From Paenibacillus lautus NBRC 15380 (lineage in GTDB: Bacteria > Bacillota > Bacilli > Paenibacillales > Paenibacillaceae): DNA of 64,000 nucleotides. The translations under genes were made by a program, and so were the position numbers. This document shows positions 30,874 through 39,289 of the stretch, piece by piece. The stretch's first letter is position 1. Each line of letters starts with the position of its first letter. The stretch covers positions 1-64,000 of the forward strand of contig NZ_BIMF01000004.1 in NCBI RefSeq assembly GCF_004000945.1, written 5' to 3'. Under the pieces are notes generated by a model that saw only the letters and a list, made by a program, of their open reading frames with translations, did not search any database and was not told the origin of the DNA.

Positions 30874-31974
30874 CTATTCCGGCATGTCTGCCTGCTGCGG
30901 CGCCGGAAGTTTGCCATAGCGGTATGTGCTTTGCAGAACGATATGTCTGCCCTCCAGCGAAGACTGCTGGAACGACTGCATAATCTCCAGCACGTGGTAA
31001 GCCAGACGGGCACTCACGCGATGGTCCTTCCGCTCATGAATCGATTGAATCATATCGTTGATACCCAAGCCCCGCTCGTTCGTCCCGCATTCAAATGCAG
31101 GGTCAAGCAGCTCCCACTCATCGGAGCCGTGCTTCCGGAGCTTCACTTCGCCGTTAAAGAAGTTCGGATCCCCAAGACTTAAGCTCCCTTGCGTGCCATA
31201 GATCTCGATCCAAGGCAGGTTCGATCCGCCAAAGATATCAAAACTTGTGATCATGGTTGCAATGGCACCGTTCTCAAAATCCAGCGTCCCTGCTAAATGC
31301 GTTGGGGTCTGCACCGTGATCGGTTTTCCTTGGAGCGGGCCGGAGCCGATTACGCGGTCTGGAATCTGGATGCCTGTGGATGCGCTGATCCGGCTTGCAG
31401 GACCAAGCAGCTCTACCAGGGCCGATACATAATAAGGACCCATATCCATCATTGGACCTCCGCCCGACGCGTAAAAAAATTCAGGATTAGGGTGCCATGC
31501 TTCCGGTCCTGAACCCATCATGAACGCCGTTGCGGCAACAGGTCTGCCAATAAGCCCGGATTCAATCGCGGCTTTGGCCGTCTGTACGCCGGAGCCCAAA
31601 AACGTATCGGGTGCGCAGCCGACGCGAAGTCCTTTTTGATCTGCCATATTTAGCACGCGGCGAGCTTCATCAAGGGTAATAGCCAGCGGCTTTTCACTGT
31701 AAACATGCTTCCCTGCCTCCAGGGAGGCGATATCCACATTGGCGTGGCTGGCCGGAATGGTCAGATTAATAATAAACTCAATGTCAGTCTGTGCAAGCAT
31801 CTCTTCAACCGTGTACACGTTCGGGATGTTGAACTCTTCGGCCTTCTTCTTCGCGTTGTCCGGAATAAGGTCAGCACATGCCACGACTTCAACCCAAGGG
31901 CTGTTCTTTAAGTTCGTGAAGTATACGCCGCTGATCGTTCCGCAGCCAATTATACCTGCTTTCATTTTTTTCAT
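30874..31974 (-). CDS. Gfo/Idh/MocA-family oxidoreductase (copy 2)
   Basis: A 366-aa dehydrogenase with GIIGCGTISGVYFTNL (about 6-21), the EKPLA motif (about 94-98) and GGGPMMDMGPYYVSALVELLG, in which the usual catalytic His is replaced by Tyr-Tyr (DMGPYY versus DIGTHA in copy 1). It has AAGGAG 8 bases before ATG 31974. It is divergent from the AraC gene, first in the four-gene run. A gap of 172 bases without a gene separates it from copy 1. Confidence 0.93.
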   Translation of the reverse strand: MKKMKAGIIGCGTISGVYFTNLKNSPWVEVVACADLIPDNAKKKAEEFNIPNVYTVEEMLAQTDIEFIINLTIPASHANVDIASLEAGKHVYSEKPLAITLDEARRVLNMADQKGLRVGCAPDTFLGSGVQTAKAAIESGLIGRPVAATAFMMGSGPEAWHPNPEFFYASGGGPMMDMGPYYVSALVELLGPASRISASTGIQIPDRVIGSGPLQGKPITVQTPTHLAGTLDFENGAIATMITSFDIFGGSNLPWIEIYGTQGSLSLGDPNFFNGEVKLRKHGSDEWELLDPAFECGTNERGLGINDMIQSIHERKDHRVSARLAYHVLEIMQSFQQSSLEGRHIVLQSTYRYGKLPAPQQADMPE

Positions 31975-32114
31975 CGCTGTCACTCCTTGAGCCTTTAAAT
32001 GTGCTCGGACTAGTACAATGGTATTCTTTTATGCTTTCGTTTAAAATGAAGAATATGATTAAAACATGAACAATCTGGTCATTATTTTCTTATTTTTCAA
32101 AGGGGACTTTAGCA

Positions 32115-32933
32115 ATGGATTCAAATCTTTCCAACCAAGTCGTAGCAGCGGATTTCTCATTTCATCGTAAACCTTTCAAGATGTCCCTGGCTGACGGTTT
32201 CGACACCTATTTGATGCGATGGCAGACCGACGGCAAGTGCCGCGCGAAAATTGATGACGAGCTGTCACTCGTGGAGGCAGGGGATCTGTTGATCTTCACG
32301 CCAGGACAACCCTATGAACTCCGAATAGATGACGAATATAACGCTTTGGGTGAATTAACCATCGAAAGCGGAGATTACCATATTTTTTTCAAGGGTCCCT
32401 GGGCTGACGCGTGGTGGAATTCCAAGAAACGCCCAACCAAAATTCGGGTCCCACTGGAAGAGCGTTACCTGAGTCTGTTTCGGCAAATTCTGCTGGAGCA
32501 GCGCCGCGTATCGGATCCTTATCCGGAGATTTCGGATTACACGGTACGGATTCTATGTCTCGAAGTGGATCGCCTGTTATCGGAGCAGCCATCGACCACG
32601 CCCAAGACGTATCTAGCCTACCGCATGAAAAATTACATTGAAGAGAATGCCTCCTCGATGTTCAAGCTGGAGGATGTCGCCGCCCATGTCGGCATCAGTG
32701 TTTCCCGGGCAGTCCATCTGTTCAAAGAAGCTTTTGGCACCACCATCATGCAATACACCATGGACGTTCGCCTGAGCATGGCCAAGGAACGGATTGTGTT
32801 CAGCCCTCTCTCGCTGGAGGATGTCGCCGAAACTTCCGGCTTTGCCAACTATACTTATTTTCACCGCGTTTTCCGCTCCCGATTCGGCGTTTCGCCTAAA
32901 CAATTCCGCATGGCCAGCCGAACGTCAAATTGA
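32115..32933 (+). CDS. AraC-family transcriptional regulator
   Basis: A 272-aa regulator with an N-terminal cupin sensing domain (about 15-110; LVEAGDLLIFTPGQPYEL) and a C-terminal double HTH (about 165-268; LEDVAAHVGISVSRAVHLFKEAFG, TSGFANYTYFHRVFRSRFGVSPKQFR). Divergent from the Gfo/Idh/MocA-isomerase-ThuA cluster, it likely activates that cluster in response to a sugar. Confidence 0.93.
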   Translation: MDSNLSNQVVAADFSFHRKPFKMSLADGFDTYLMRWQTDGKCRAKIDDELSLVEAGDLLIFTPGQPYELRIDDEYNALGELTIESGDYHIFFKGPWADAWWNSKKRPTKIRVPLEERYLSLFRQILLEQRRVSDPYPEISDYTVRILCLEVDRLLSEQPSTTPKTYLAYRMKNYIEENASSMFKLEDVAAHVGISVSRAVHLFKEAFGTTIMQYTMDVRLSMAKERIVFSPLSLEDVAETSGFANYTYFHRVFRSRFGVSPKQFRMASRTSN

Positions 32934-32956
32934 TCGGACCATCTGCGCAGTAAAAA

Positions 32957-32993
32957 AGCGGGTCGACCAAGGTTTTTCCTTGATCGACCCGCT
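32957..32993. terminator. Terminator after AraC gene
   Basis: AGCGGGTCGACCAAGG...CCTTGATCGACCCGCT, 16 paired positions with one mismatch. A-run before and U/C-rich after allow use in both directions, for AraC and the convergent 104-aa gene. Confidence 0.85.
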
Positions 32994-33033
32994 TCTCTCT
33001 TGAATCACATGTAAGATATTCCATGATTCCACA

Positions 33034-33348
33034 TTACTTCTTATCAGAGCCTAGCGTGGCCGCTGCCTCGGCTACAACGATAGCCAAGTCTTCATTTCCG
33101 AATAACGACAGAACACCAAGCAGGGTCTGATCCGGTATTTCACCAGCTTCTTCCTTGGGCACCGTTAATTCCAGCACCCGCGCCAGCCGCTCATTGTCCG
33201 GCTGATTCGGATATGCCTTACGGTACAGTTCCACTGGGTCCAGTCCGTGATTCACACACCACTGGGCAAACACGAGGATCATCATATCCTCGTCCTGGCG
33301 GTACGACTCCGCAATCCGTTCTTCTACGGATTTTTCCGTAAATTCCAT
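33034..33348 (-). CDS. Hypothetical protein
   Basis: A 104-aa acidic, helical, soluble protein of unknown function (EFTEKSVEERIAESYRQDEDMMILVFAQWCVNHG at the start, Ala-rich VAEAAATLG near the end). No motif recognised. It has a plausible start and convergent terminator. It lies after the TerC gene on the same strand, 91 bases apart. Confidence 0.75.
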   Translation of the reverse strand: MEFTEKSVEERIAESYRQDEDMMILVFAQWCVNHGLDPVELYRKAYPNQPDNERLARVLELTVPKEEAGEIPDQTLLGVLSLFGNEDLAIVVAEAAATLGSDKK

Positions 33349-33439
33349 GTGTTACCCCTCCTCATGCGAAAAGGGCTTCGGAGCTCTCTTCGGTCATGAA
33401 GACATTATACCGTTTACTTGCGCTCAGACAAAGTCTAAC

Positions 33440-34141
33440 CTAGTCGACCATCTTGACCTGTACCGGGTTGCTCTTCGCTTTTTGGTCATTCTTTTTCTTC
33501 ATCCAAGTTCCAAGGCTGATGATAATGGCAATAACGAGAATTTCAAAACCGTACTTCAGAACGCCATTGGCGAACCAGCTGTGAATCATCGGCTCTTCCA
33601 CAATCATCTTCGATGCGGTCCAGGCTAATACCGCAGCACCGATGGTGATGATAATTGGAAAGCGATCCGTCAACTTCAGGATAATGGTACTTCCCCACAC
33701 CATAATTGGTACCGAAATCGCAAGTCCGATAATAACCAGCATGAAGCTTTCGCCAGCAGCGCCAGCTACAGCAAGCACGTTATCCAGTCCCATCATCGCG
33801 TCCGCGATAATAATCGTACGGATTGCCGCCCACATTTGGTTGCCAGCGGAAATTTCATGCTGCTTCTCATCCACCATCAGCTTGTAGGCAATCCACAACA
33901 GGGCAAAGCCACCGATCAAGCGCAAGCCAGGGATCATTAAGAGCTGTACAACGAGGAGGGTGGCCACGATACGAATGACAATCGCACCGACGGTACCCCA
34001 CAGGATGACCTTCTTCTGGTCTTCCTTCTGGACATTACGAGCGGCAAGCCCGATAACAATCGCGTTATCGCCTGCCAACACAAGGTCAATCAGGACAATC
34101 GATAGCAGTGCCATCCAAAAATCCATCGACATCAAATCCAT
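33440..34141 (-). CDS. TerC-family membrane protein, probable manganese exporter (YkoY/YceF-like)
   Basis: A 233-aa protein with about seven TM helices and TerC acidic motifs VLIDLVLAGDNAIVIGLAARN (about 17-36) and IIIADAMMGLDNVLAVAGAA (about 112-131). The DN pairs are thought to bind metal. TerC proteins behind yybP-ykoY riboswitches export Mn2+, in Bacillus subtilis also to metalate secreted proteins. The riboswitch upstream makes manganese, rather than tellurite, the likely substrate. ATG at 34141 follows GGGAGAAG. Confidence 0.9.
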   Translation of the reverse strand: MDLMSMDFWMALLSIVLIDLVLAGDNAIVIGLAARNVQKEDQKKVILWGTVGAIVIRIVATLLVVQLLMIPGLRLIGGFALLWIAYKLMVDEKQHEISAGNQMWAAIRTIIIADAMMGLDNVLAVAGAAGESFMLVIIGLAISVPIMVWGSTIILKLTDRFPIIITIGAAVLAWTASKMIVEEPMIHSWFANGVLKYGFEILVIAIIISLGTWMKKKNDQKAKSNPVQVKMVD

Positions 34142-34198
34142 GCTTCTCCCATCCTTTCTTCATTTTCTTTAGGTTTCTGCCTACCGATGTCCTCCATC

Positions 34199-34247
34199 CA
34201 AAAAAAACGCTGTTCCCTTAGTTTATAAGGTCTACAGCGTTTTTTGG
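34199..34247 (-). terminator. Riboswitch expression-platform terminator
   Basis: AACGCTGT/ACAGCGTT stem (34206-34241) followed by eight U residues on the minus strand, just before the TerC gene. Mn2+ binding upstream should disrupt it. Confidence 0.85.
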
Positions 34248-34282
34248 GCGCAAAAATAGACCTCCACCTCATTAATAAATAA

Positions 34283-34500
34283 ATCAGGCAAAGGTCTCGC
34301 TAAACAACATACTCGTTGCCAATAAAGCCGGGGATGGTTAATCCCGTAATGACGACTTTACTTACGATATAGAATTTATAAGTGATCAGCGGAACCCATG
34401 AAATTCTATATCGCAAGAAAACCTACCTTGAATCGCGATCACTCATCCATGAAAAGGCCACGATATAGGTTTTCTTATGAAGCTACTCCCCTTTGGGAAC
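34283..34500 (-). promoter_or_regulatory. yybP-ykoY manganese riboswitch aptamer
   Basis: On the minus strand the element opens with CAAAGGGGAGTAGC (34482-34495) and closes with GAGACCTTTGCC (34285-34298), the two conserved ends of the yybP-ykoY family, which pair in the closing stem. Long internal hairpins lie between (AAGAAAACCTA with TAGGTTTTCTT; CGATATAGAATTT with AAATTCTATATCG). Known members sense Mn2+ and turn expression on. This explains the 518-base gene-free stretch 34142-34659. Confidence 0.92.
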
Positions 34501-34659
34501 TATTCGGTTGGACATATTATAACATATGAAAAATCGCTTGTATATTCAATTTTTCCCACCCGAAATCAAATGCTTAGCTGTCCGAAAGATGGGCAGCATT
34601 GCTGTTTTTTTGCTATCATGGTGCTATTCTGGTTGACTTTCGCAAAGTGAGGATTCTTT

Positions 34660-35271
34660 ATGAAGAGATGGATCTTACCCGCAATTTATACAATAGCATT
34701 GACGCTGGCTTTTGCATACAGACAAGAAATCATGGACTGGCTTGGAGGAAATCCCCCACTCTACCTGATGATCGTGCTGGCAACCCTGCTTGCCTTATTT
34801 CCCATTGCACCCTACAAAGTCATCATCGCTATTCTCGGCTATGCATATGGCACCGTTTGGGCTGCAGCCATTTCGTGGTTTGGAACAACGATAGCCGCCG
34901 TCATCCTGTATGCGGCTGTACGCGCCTTATACCAGGAGCCCGGCAGGCGACTGCTCGGCAAATACGCGGCTATCCATAGGTTCACAGCCGTGGTGGAACG
35001 GCGCCCCTTTCAGTCGATCCTGCTTGCGCGCTTACTGCCCATCATACCGCAAATGGCCGTCAATATTTATGCAGGCGTCGCCTCCATTCCATTCTGGACG
35101 TACACAACCGCTTCAGCCATCGGTAAAATCCCCGCAATTCTCCTGTATGCCTGGCTGGGCAGCGGGTTTGCCGATCATCCGCTCCTCTTTGCAGGTATCG
35201 CTGGCGGACTCATGCTGGTTACCGCTCTGTGCCTGGCCGCTATCCGGTGGTATAAAGGGAGACCGGCTTAA
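34660..35271 (+). CDS. TVP38/TMEM64-family membrane protein
   Basis: A 203-aa integral membrane protein of the VTT/SNARE-associated (DedA-like) superfamily. About five TM helices, a re-entrant loop with the family GYAYGTVWAAAISWFGTT (about 57-74) and LLARLLPIIPQMAVNIYAGVASIPFWTY (about 123-150). These proteins may translocate lipids; the substrate is unknown. It has GTGAGGA upstream and is followed by an inverted repeat rather than a clear terminator. Confidence 0.88.
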   Translation: MKRWILPAIYTIALTLAFAYRQEIMDWLGGNPPLYLMIVLATLLALFPIAPYKVIIAILGYAYGTVWAAAISWFGTTIAAVILYAAVRALYQEPGRRLLGKYAAIHRFTAVVERRPFQSILLARLLPIIPQMAVNIYAGVASIPFWTYTTASAIGKIPAILLYAWLGSGFADHPLLFAGIAGGLMLVTALCLAAIRWYKGRPA

Positions 35272-35278
35272 ACGAGCA

Positions 35279-35312
35279 TCATTTTGGTTTCCTTGACCAA
35301 AATGATTATAAT
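35279..35312 (+). promoter_or_regulatory. msrAB promoter overlapped by an inverted repeat
   Basis: TCATTTTGGT and ACCAAAATGA form a 10-bp perfect inverted repeat (35279-35305, 7-base loop). Candidate -35 TTGGTT (35284-35289) and -10 TATAAT (35307-35312) are 17 bases apart, so the dyad covers the promoter. It could be an operator or a terminator for TVP38 lacking a U-tract. Confidence 0.55.
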
Positions 35313-35361
35313 ATAGAGTAAGACTTACATTTATATTGTTATAACGATGGAGGGATAATAG

Positions 35362-36327
35362 ATGAATAATCGTTCAACCCCAAGTGAATTGGCTACCTTT
35401 GCGGGAGGCTGCTTCTGGTGTATGGTCTCTCCTTTTGATGAGCTGCCGGGTATTCTGAAGGTCGTTTCCGGCTATACGGGCGGTCATAAGGAAAATCCCA
35501 CCTATGAAGAGGTATGCTCTGATACAACGGGTCATTACGAGGCCGTTCAAATCACGTATAACCCGGAAGTATTCCCTTACGAAAAGCTGCTCGAGCTCTT
35601 CTGGCAGCAAATCGATCCAACGGATGAGGGCGGACAATTCCATGACCGGGGCACATCTTACCGAACCGCTATTTTTTACCATACGGAGGAGCAGCGCGAG
35701 CTTGCTGAACAATCCAAGCAAGCCGTAGCTGCCAGCGGACGATTCGACGGACCGATCGTAACGCCCATCATTCCGGCCAGCACTTTCTATGAAGCTGAAG
35801 AATATCATCAGGATTATCACAGGAAAAATCCGAGCCATTACAAACGCTACCGCAAAGGTTCAGGACGCGAGGATTTCATTGAGAAGCACTGGTCGGATCC
35901 GGTCGATACGGCCGAGCTTAAACAGCGCCTGACACCGACCCAATATGAAGTGACCCAGAATAACGCAACCGAGCCTCCGTTCCACAATGAGTTCTGGGAT
36001 CATCACGGGGAAGGCATTTACGTGGACATCGTATCCGGCGAGCCGCTTTTCAGCTCAACGGACAAATATGATGCCGGCTGCGGATGGCCGAGCTTCACCC
36101 GTCCGATACGCGAATACAACATCAAGGAAAAAATGGATCTCACCCATATGATGGTCCGCACCGAGGTAAGGAGCAAAAAAGGCGACTCGCACCTCGGCCA
36201 TGTATTTGACGACGGTCCTGGGCCGAACGGCCTTCGCTACTGCATCAATTCCGCCGCACTGCGGTTTGTACCGAAAGAAGAGATGCAAAAGGAAGGCTAC
36301 GGCGAGTATTTGCAGCTGTTTGAATAA
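35362..36327 (+). CDS. msrAB: Fused methionine sulfoxide reductase MsrA-MsrB
   Basis: A 321-aa fusion that repairs both epimers of methionine sulfoxide. The N-terminal MsrA domain (1-170) has the catalytic GGCFWCM (about 14-20), and the C-terminal MsrB domain (about 178-321) has [12 protein letters not shown] AGCGWPSF and the catalytic Cys in [11 protein letters not shown]. The usual zinc CxxC pairs of MsrB are absent. Fusions of this order are known in Bacillota. Monocistronic, with its own terminator; ribosome site GGAGGG. Confidence 0.96.
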   Translation: MNNRSTPSELATFAGGCFWCMVSPFDELPGILKVVSGYTGGHKENPTYEEVCSDTTGHYEAVQITYNPEVFPYEKLLELFWQQIDPTDEGGQFHDRGTSYRTAIFYHTEEQRELAEQSKQAVAASGRFDGPIVTPIIPASTFYEAEEYHQDYHRKNPSHYKRYRKGSGREDFIEKHWSDPVDTAELKQRLTPTQYEVTQNNATEPPFHNEFWDHHGEGIYVDIVSGEPLFSSTDKYDAGCGWPSFTRPIREYNIKEKMDLTHMMVRTEVRSKKGDSHLGHVFDDGPGPNGLRYCINSAALRFVPKEEMQKEGYGEYLQLFE

Positions 36328-36340
36328 ATCGAAGTTTCCA

Positions 36341-36379
36341 AGTACATTGTCCTCCGTTGGGGACAATGTACTTTTTTTG
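36341..36379 (+). terminator. Terminator of msrAB
   Basis: AGTACATTGTCC / GGACAATGTACT perfect 12-bp stem followed by seven U residues. Confidence 0.93.
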
Positions 36380-36463
36380 TGCCATTGAAACCGTTTATTC
36401 AATTTGGCTGCACGGGGTAATATACATTACATACGAATTACAGAAGAACTGGAGGGAGTACAC

Positions 36464-36646
36464 ATGCCTTGGAGCAAAAATGATTATCCGCCATCCATGA
36501 AAAATCTGGAGCCGCGGGTGAGGAATAAAGCCGTGGAAATTGCCAATGCCCTGCTGGAGGAAGATTACGATGAAGGTCGTGCCATCGCTATCGCCACCGC
36601 CAAGGCACAGGAGTGGGATGAGAATCATCCCAAGGACGAGAAGTGA
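36464..36646 (+). CDS. YdaT-like small stress-type protein
   Basis: A 60-aa hydrophilic protein (MPWSKNDYPPSMKNL, IANALLEEDYDEGRAIAIATAKAQEW). It matches the N-terminal part of Bacillus YdaT, a general-stress protein, but lacks that protein's C-terminal domain. The start at 36464 has GGAGGGAG upstream. Function unknown. Confidence 0.82.
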   Translation: MPWSKNDYPPSMKNLEPRVRNKAVEIANALLEEDYDEGRAIAIATAKAQEWDENHPKDEK

Positions 36647-36668
36647 AAATCCAGGCATAAGCATACGA

Positions 36669-36704
36669 AAGAAGCTCACCCTGCATGCGGGTGAGCTTCT
36701 CTTA
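36669..36704. terminator. Bidirectional terminator
   Basis: AGAAGCTCACCC / GGGTGAGCTTCT, a perfect 12-bp stem with 7-base loop between two convergent genes. Confidence 0.85.
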
Positions 36705-36715
36705 GTTGGACCGCA

Positions 36716-37408
36716 TTATGATCGGCCGCTAACGGTATGCTGCGCTGTCTTCGGAGTAACCGGAGTGCTTGGGGCACGGACCGCCTTCCGAATCGGTTTC
36801 TTTTCCGTTTTCTCGGTACCGTACGTCACTGTGATGGTGATCACTTGCCCGGCAATCGATACGGCTAATATAGTATATAAGGTTTCAACCAATGGCATGT
36901 AGAATAGCGATAATAGCAGTACTACGGCATCCATCAGGAAAAACACCGTCCCTACCTTAAGCCCGCTCCATTCGCTGAACAGTACGGAGATCACGTCGTC
37001 ACCGCCTGTCGCCCCGCCGAAACGGAGCACGATGCCTGCACCAAAGCCCGTCAATAAACCGGACAGCAGCGCGGCTGCCAGCAAGTTATGATTCAGATCG
37101 ATAACAAGCGTGGAATACCGCTCGATCAATGCGTAGAACACGGTGAACATGCTCGCCGCAACAACGGTATTGATAATAAACTTCCGACCTTTGATGAACA
37201 AGGCAATCAGCAGAACCGGTATGTCCATGAGGATCATGCTTAATGCAGGCGGAATATCAAGCGCATATTTGCCAAGCAGCGCAAGGCCGACAAAGCCGCC
37301 TTCGGTTAAATGATTGTGAAAATTAATGTGATAATACGTAAACGCCATTAAAAACGTTCCGAACAACATCGCCGACATGGTGATAATTGTGTTTTGTCTT
37401 TTCCTCAT
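36716..37408 (-). CDS. YitT-family membrane protein
   Basis: A 230-aa protein with about five TM helices of the YitT_membrane family (FMAFTYYHINFHNHLTEGGFVGLALL near 20-45, FGGATGGDDVISVLFS near 130-145). The usual C-terminal DUF2179 domain is missing; in its place is a short basic Pro/Thr/Lys tail. Function unknown. The leader upstream is unusually long. Confidence 0.88.
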   Translation of the reverse strand: MRKRQNTIITMSAMLFGTFLMAFTYYHINFHNHLTEGGFVGLALLGKYALDIPPALSMILMDIPVLLIALFIKGRKFIINTVVAASMFTVFYALIERYSTLVIDLNHNLLAAALLSGLLTGFGAGIVLRFGGATGGDDVISVLFSEWSGLKVGTVFFLMDAVVLLLSLFYMPLVETLYTILAVSIAGQVITITVTYGTEKTEKKPIRKAVRAPSTPVTPKTAQHTVSGRS

Positions 37409-37680
37409 ACAGGATCCCTCTTGTCGTAGTAGATTGGTCAGACATAGGCCAATCTCTACCTAGAGGCAACCTGGAGGAGTTCATCCTTCGAACCATAGTT
37501 CCCATCCTTTCGTAAGAGACCGTCCTTGTCTTTAGACGTCCGACTTCGCTCTACGAAGGAAGCTATGTGTATGAGAGATCATAACGTTTCCAAATCGTCC
37601 TTTGGGGATTCGTCCTTCGGGGACACATGGTATCCTGATCCTTTCTCGTTTTAGTTAGAGTGCTAACATTATTATAACAC
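37409..37680 (-). promoter_or_regulatory. Long leader of the YitT-like gene with repeated ARGGAYG motifs
   Basis: A candidate -10 TATAAT near 37671-37676 (minus strand) would give a leader of about 260 bases. Five copies of CRTCCTTY on the plus strand (ARGGAYG in RNA) lie at 37482, 37503, 37521, 37596 and 37611, two of them in a 15-base tandem repeat. GGA repeats in a leader suggest a protein-binding RNA such as a CsrA target; this is inference. A lone TTAGCACTC half of a CIRCE element is present near 37656. Together with the hmp promoter this fills the 482-base gap. Confidence 0.4.
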
Positions 37681-37804
37681 AGTTGGCATACAAGCTAAAC
37701 AGCTGGCTAGAATGAACTGGAATCTATATATGGAATATGTAAAAAAACTCGCTTTCAGAACTCCCCTCCATAAATATCGTTGTTCACATATTCGCTAAAT
37801 CCGA

Positions 37805-37847
37805 TGTGACCAAAATCACAATTACCCTTTCTTCCCTTGTCTATACT
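37805..37847 (+). promoter_or_regulatory. hmp promoter with Fnr box
   Basis: TGTGACCAAAATCACA (37805-37820) and TATACT (37842-37847). The box centre is 41.5 bp before the inferred start, the class II activator position. Confidence 0.82.
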
Positions 37848-37890
37848 TAAATCGAACACGAATTCGACTTATGAATCAGGGGGAGTCTGC

Positions 37891-39096
37891 ATGTTAAGCC
37901 AGCATACGATTGAAGTCGTTAAATCAACCGTTCCTGTTCTTGAAACGCATGGAACGGCAATCACGAGTGCATTTTACCAAAAATTGTTTCATCATCATCC
38001 GGAGCTTCTTAACATATTCAACCATGCGAATCAACGAGAAGGAAAACAGCCCTTTGCTCTTGCCAATGCCGTGTACGCCGCCGCAGCCCATATCGATCGT
38101 CTTGAAGCGATCGTCCCGGTTGTTAAGCAGATCGGACACAAGCACCGGGCGTTAAACATTTTGCCCGAGCACTATCCGATCGTCGGCGAAACGCTGCTCG
38201 CCGCCATGAAGGAAGTGCTGGGTGACGCTGCATCGCCCGAAATTATCGAGGCATGGGGCGAAGCTTACGGCGCCATTGCCGATGTCTTCATTGGCATTGA
38301 AGCCGATATGTACCATAAAGCCGCGAACGAAGCCGGCGGCTGGAGCGGATACCGCAATTTCGTAATTGACCGGAAGGTGGAAGAAAGCTCCGTCATCACT
38401 TCCTTTTATTTGGTCCCGCAGGACGGCGGCGAGATTGCCGATTATCAACCCGGTCAATACATTACGCTCCGGATAAAACCTGAAGGTGAAACCTATTATC
38501 ATAATCGTCATTACAGTCTCTCGTCCGCACCGGGCCAGCCTTACTACAGAATTACGGTCAAGCGTGAGGATGAACTGGAAGGAAAGCCTGCCGGCATCGT
38601 CTCCACTTGGCTGCACCGTCATGCCGAGGTCGGGACCGTTCTCGAGGTCACTCCTCCGGCCGGTTCCTTTACGCTGGATACGGACACCGATCTTCCGCTT
38701 GTCTTGATCAGCGGCGGCGTGGGTTTGACCCCGATGGTGGCCATGCTCGAAACCGTGCTGCTGAGTCAGCCCGACCGGAAAGTGACGTTTATTCATGCGG
38801 CCAAGTGCGGCAGCCAGCATGCGATGAAGGCTCATATCGATGCGCTCGCCTCCAAGCATCCGCAGCTAACCTCTTATGTCATTTATGAACAACCGGAATC
38901 GGAGGATCAGTGCCACCAAGCTGGCTATATTGATCTTGATTTCCTTCGTAAAACCGTCGATGCGAAAGCCGACTTCTACTTCTGCGGCCCTGTTCCGTTC
39001 ATGCGTGCCATTAACAGTCAATTGAAATCGATGGAGGTACCTTCAGACCGGATTCATTATGAATTCTTCGGCCCGGCGGGTACATTGGAAGATTAA
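37891..39096 (+). CDS. hmp: Flavohemoglobin (nitric oxide dioxygenase)
   Basis: A 401-aa protein that oxidises NO to nitrate, or reduces it anaerobically, with NAD(P)H. N-terminal globin (1-140; proximal His in VKQIGHKHRAL near 85, distal YQKLFHHHPELLNIF with Tyr29). FAD-binding domain (about 150-260; RHYSLSS) and NAD domain (GGVGLTPM near 270, CGPVPFM near 366). ATG 37891 has GGGGGAG upstream. NO is a by-product of nitrite reduction, so co-regulation with nirB through Fnr is logical. Confidence 0.97.
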   Translation: MLSQHTIEVVKSTVPVLETHGTAITSAFYQKLFHHHPELLNIFNHANQREGKQPFALANAVYAAAAHIDRLEAIVPVVKQIGHKHRALNILPEHYPIVGETLLAAMKEVLGDAASPEIIEAWGEAYGAIADVFIGIEADMYHKAANEAGGWSGYRNFVIDRKVEESSVITSFYLVPQDGGEIADYQPGQYITLRIKPEGETYYHNRHYSLSSAPGQPYYRITVKREDELEGKPAGIVSTWLHRHAEVGTVLEVTPPAGSFTLDTDTDLPLVLISGGVGLTPMVAMLETVLLSQPDRKVTFIHAAKCGSQHAMKAHIDALASKHPQLTSYVIYEQPESEDQCHQAGYIDLDFLRKTVDAKADFYFCGPVPFMRAINSQLKSMEVPSDRIHYEFFGPAGTLED

Positions 39097-39118
39097 TGAA
39101 CCGTATTACAAAATCAAT

Positions 39119-39154
39119 GGGTGCCTGTCTTGCATAAAGACAGGCACCCTTTTT
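39119..39154 (+). terminator. Terminator of hmp
   Basis: GGGTGCCTGTC / GACAGGCACCC perfect 11-bp stem followed by UUUUU. Confidence 0.93.
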
Positions 39155-39289
39155 GGATTGATTATGCTTGCTGGTGACTATTATTCAGCGAAAAAGTGAA
39201 CCTTCTGCTAATTCTGTCGTGAGCATGTTATTAACATATGTATCCCGGCGTTCATATCGTCCGCAAATTCAGGGCTAGACGTGCTTGCC

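Noticed and set aside
37640..37680. CIRCE (HrcA) operator upstream of YitT-like gene
   Set aside because: Only one half TTAGCACTC is present; the N9-GAGTGCTAA partner is missing.
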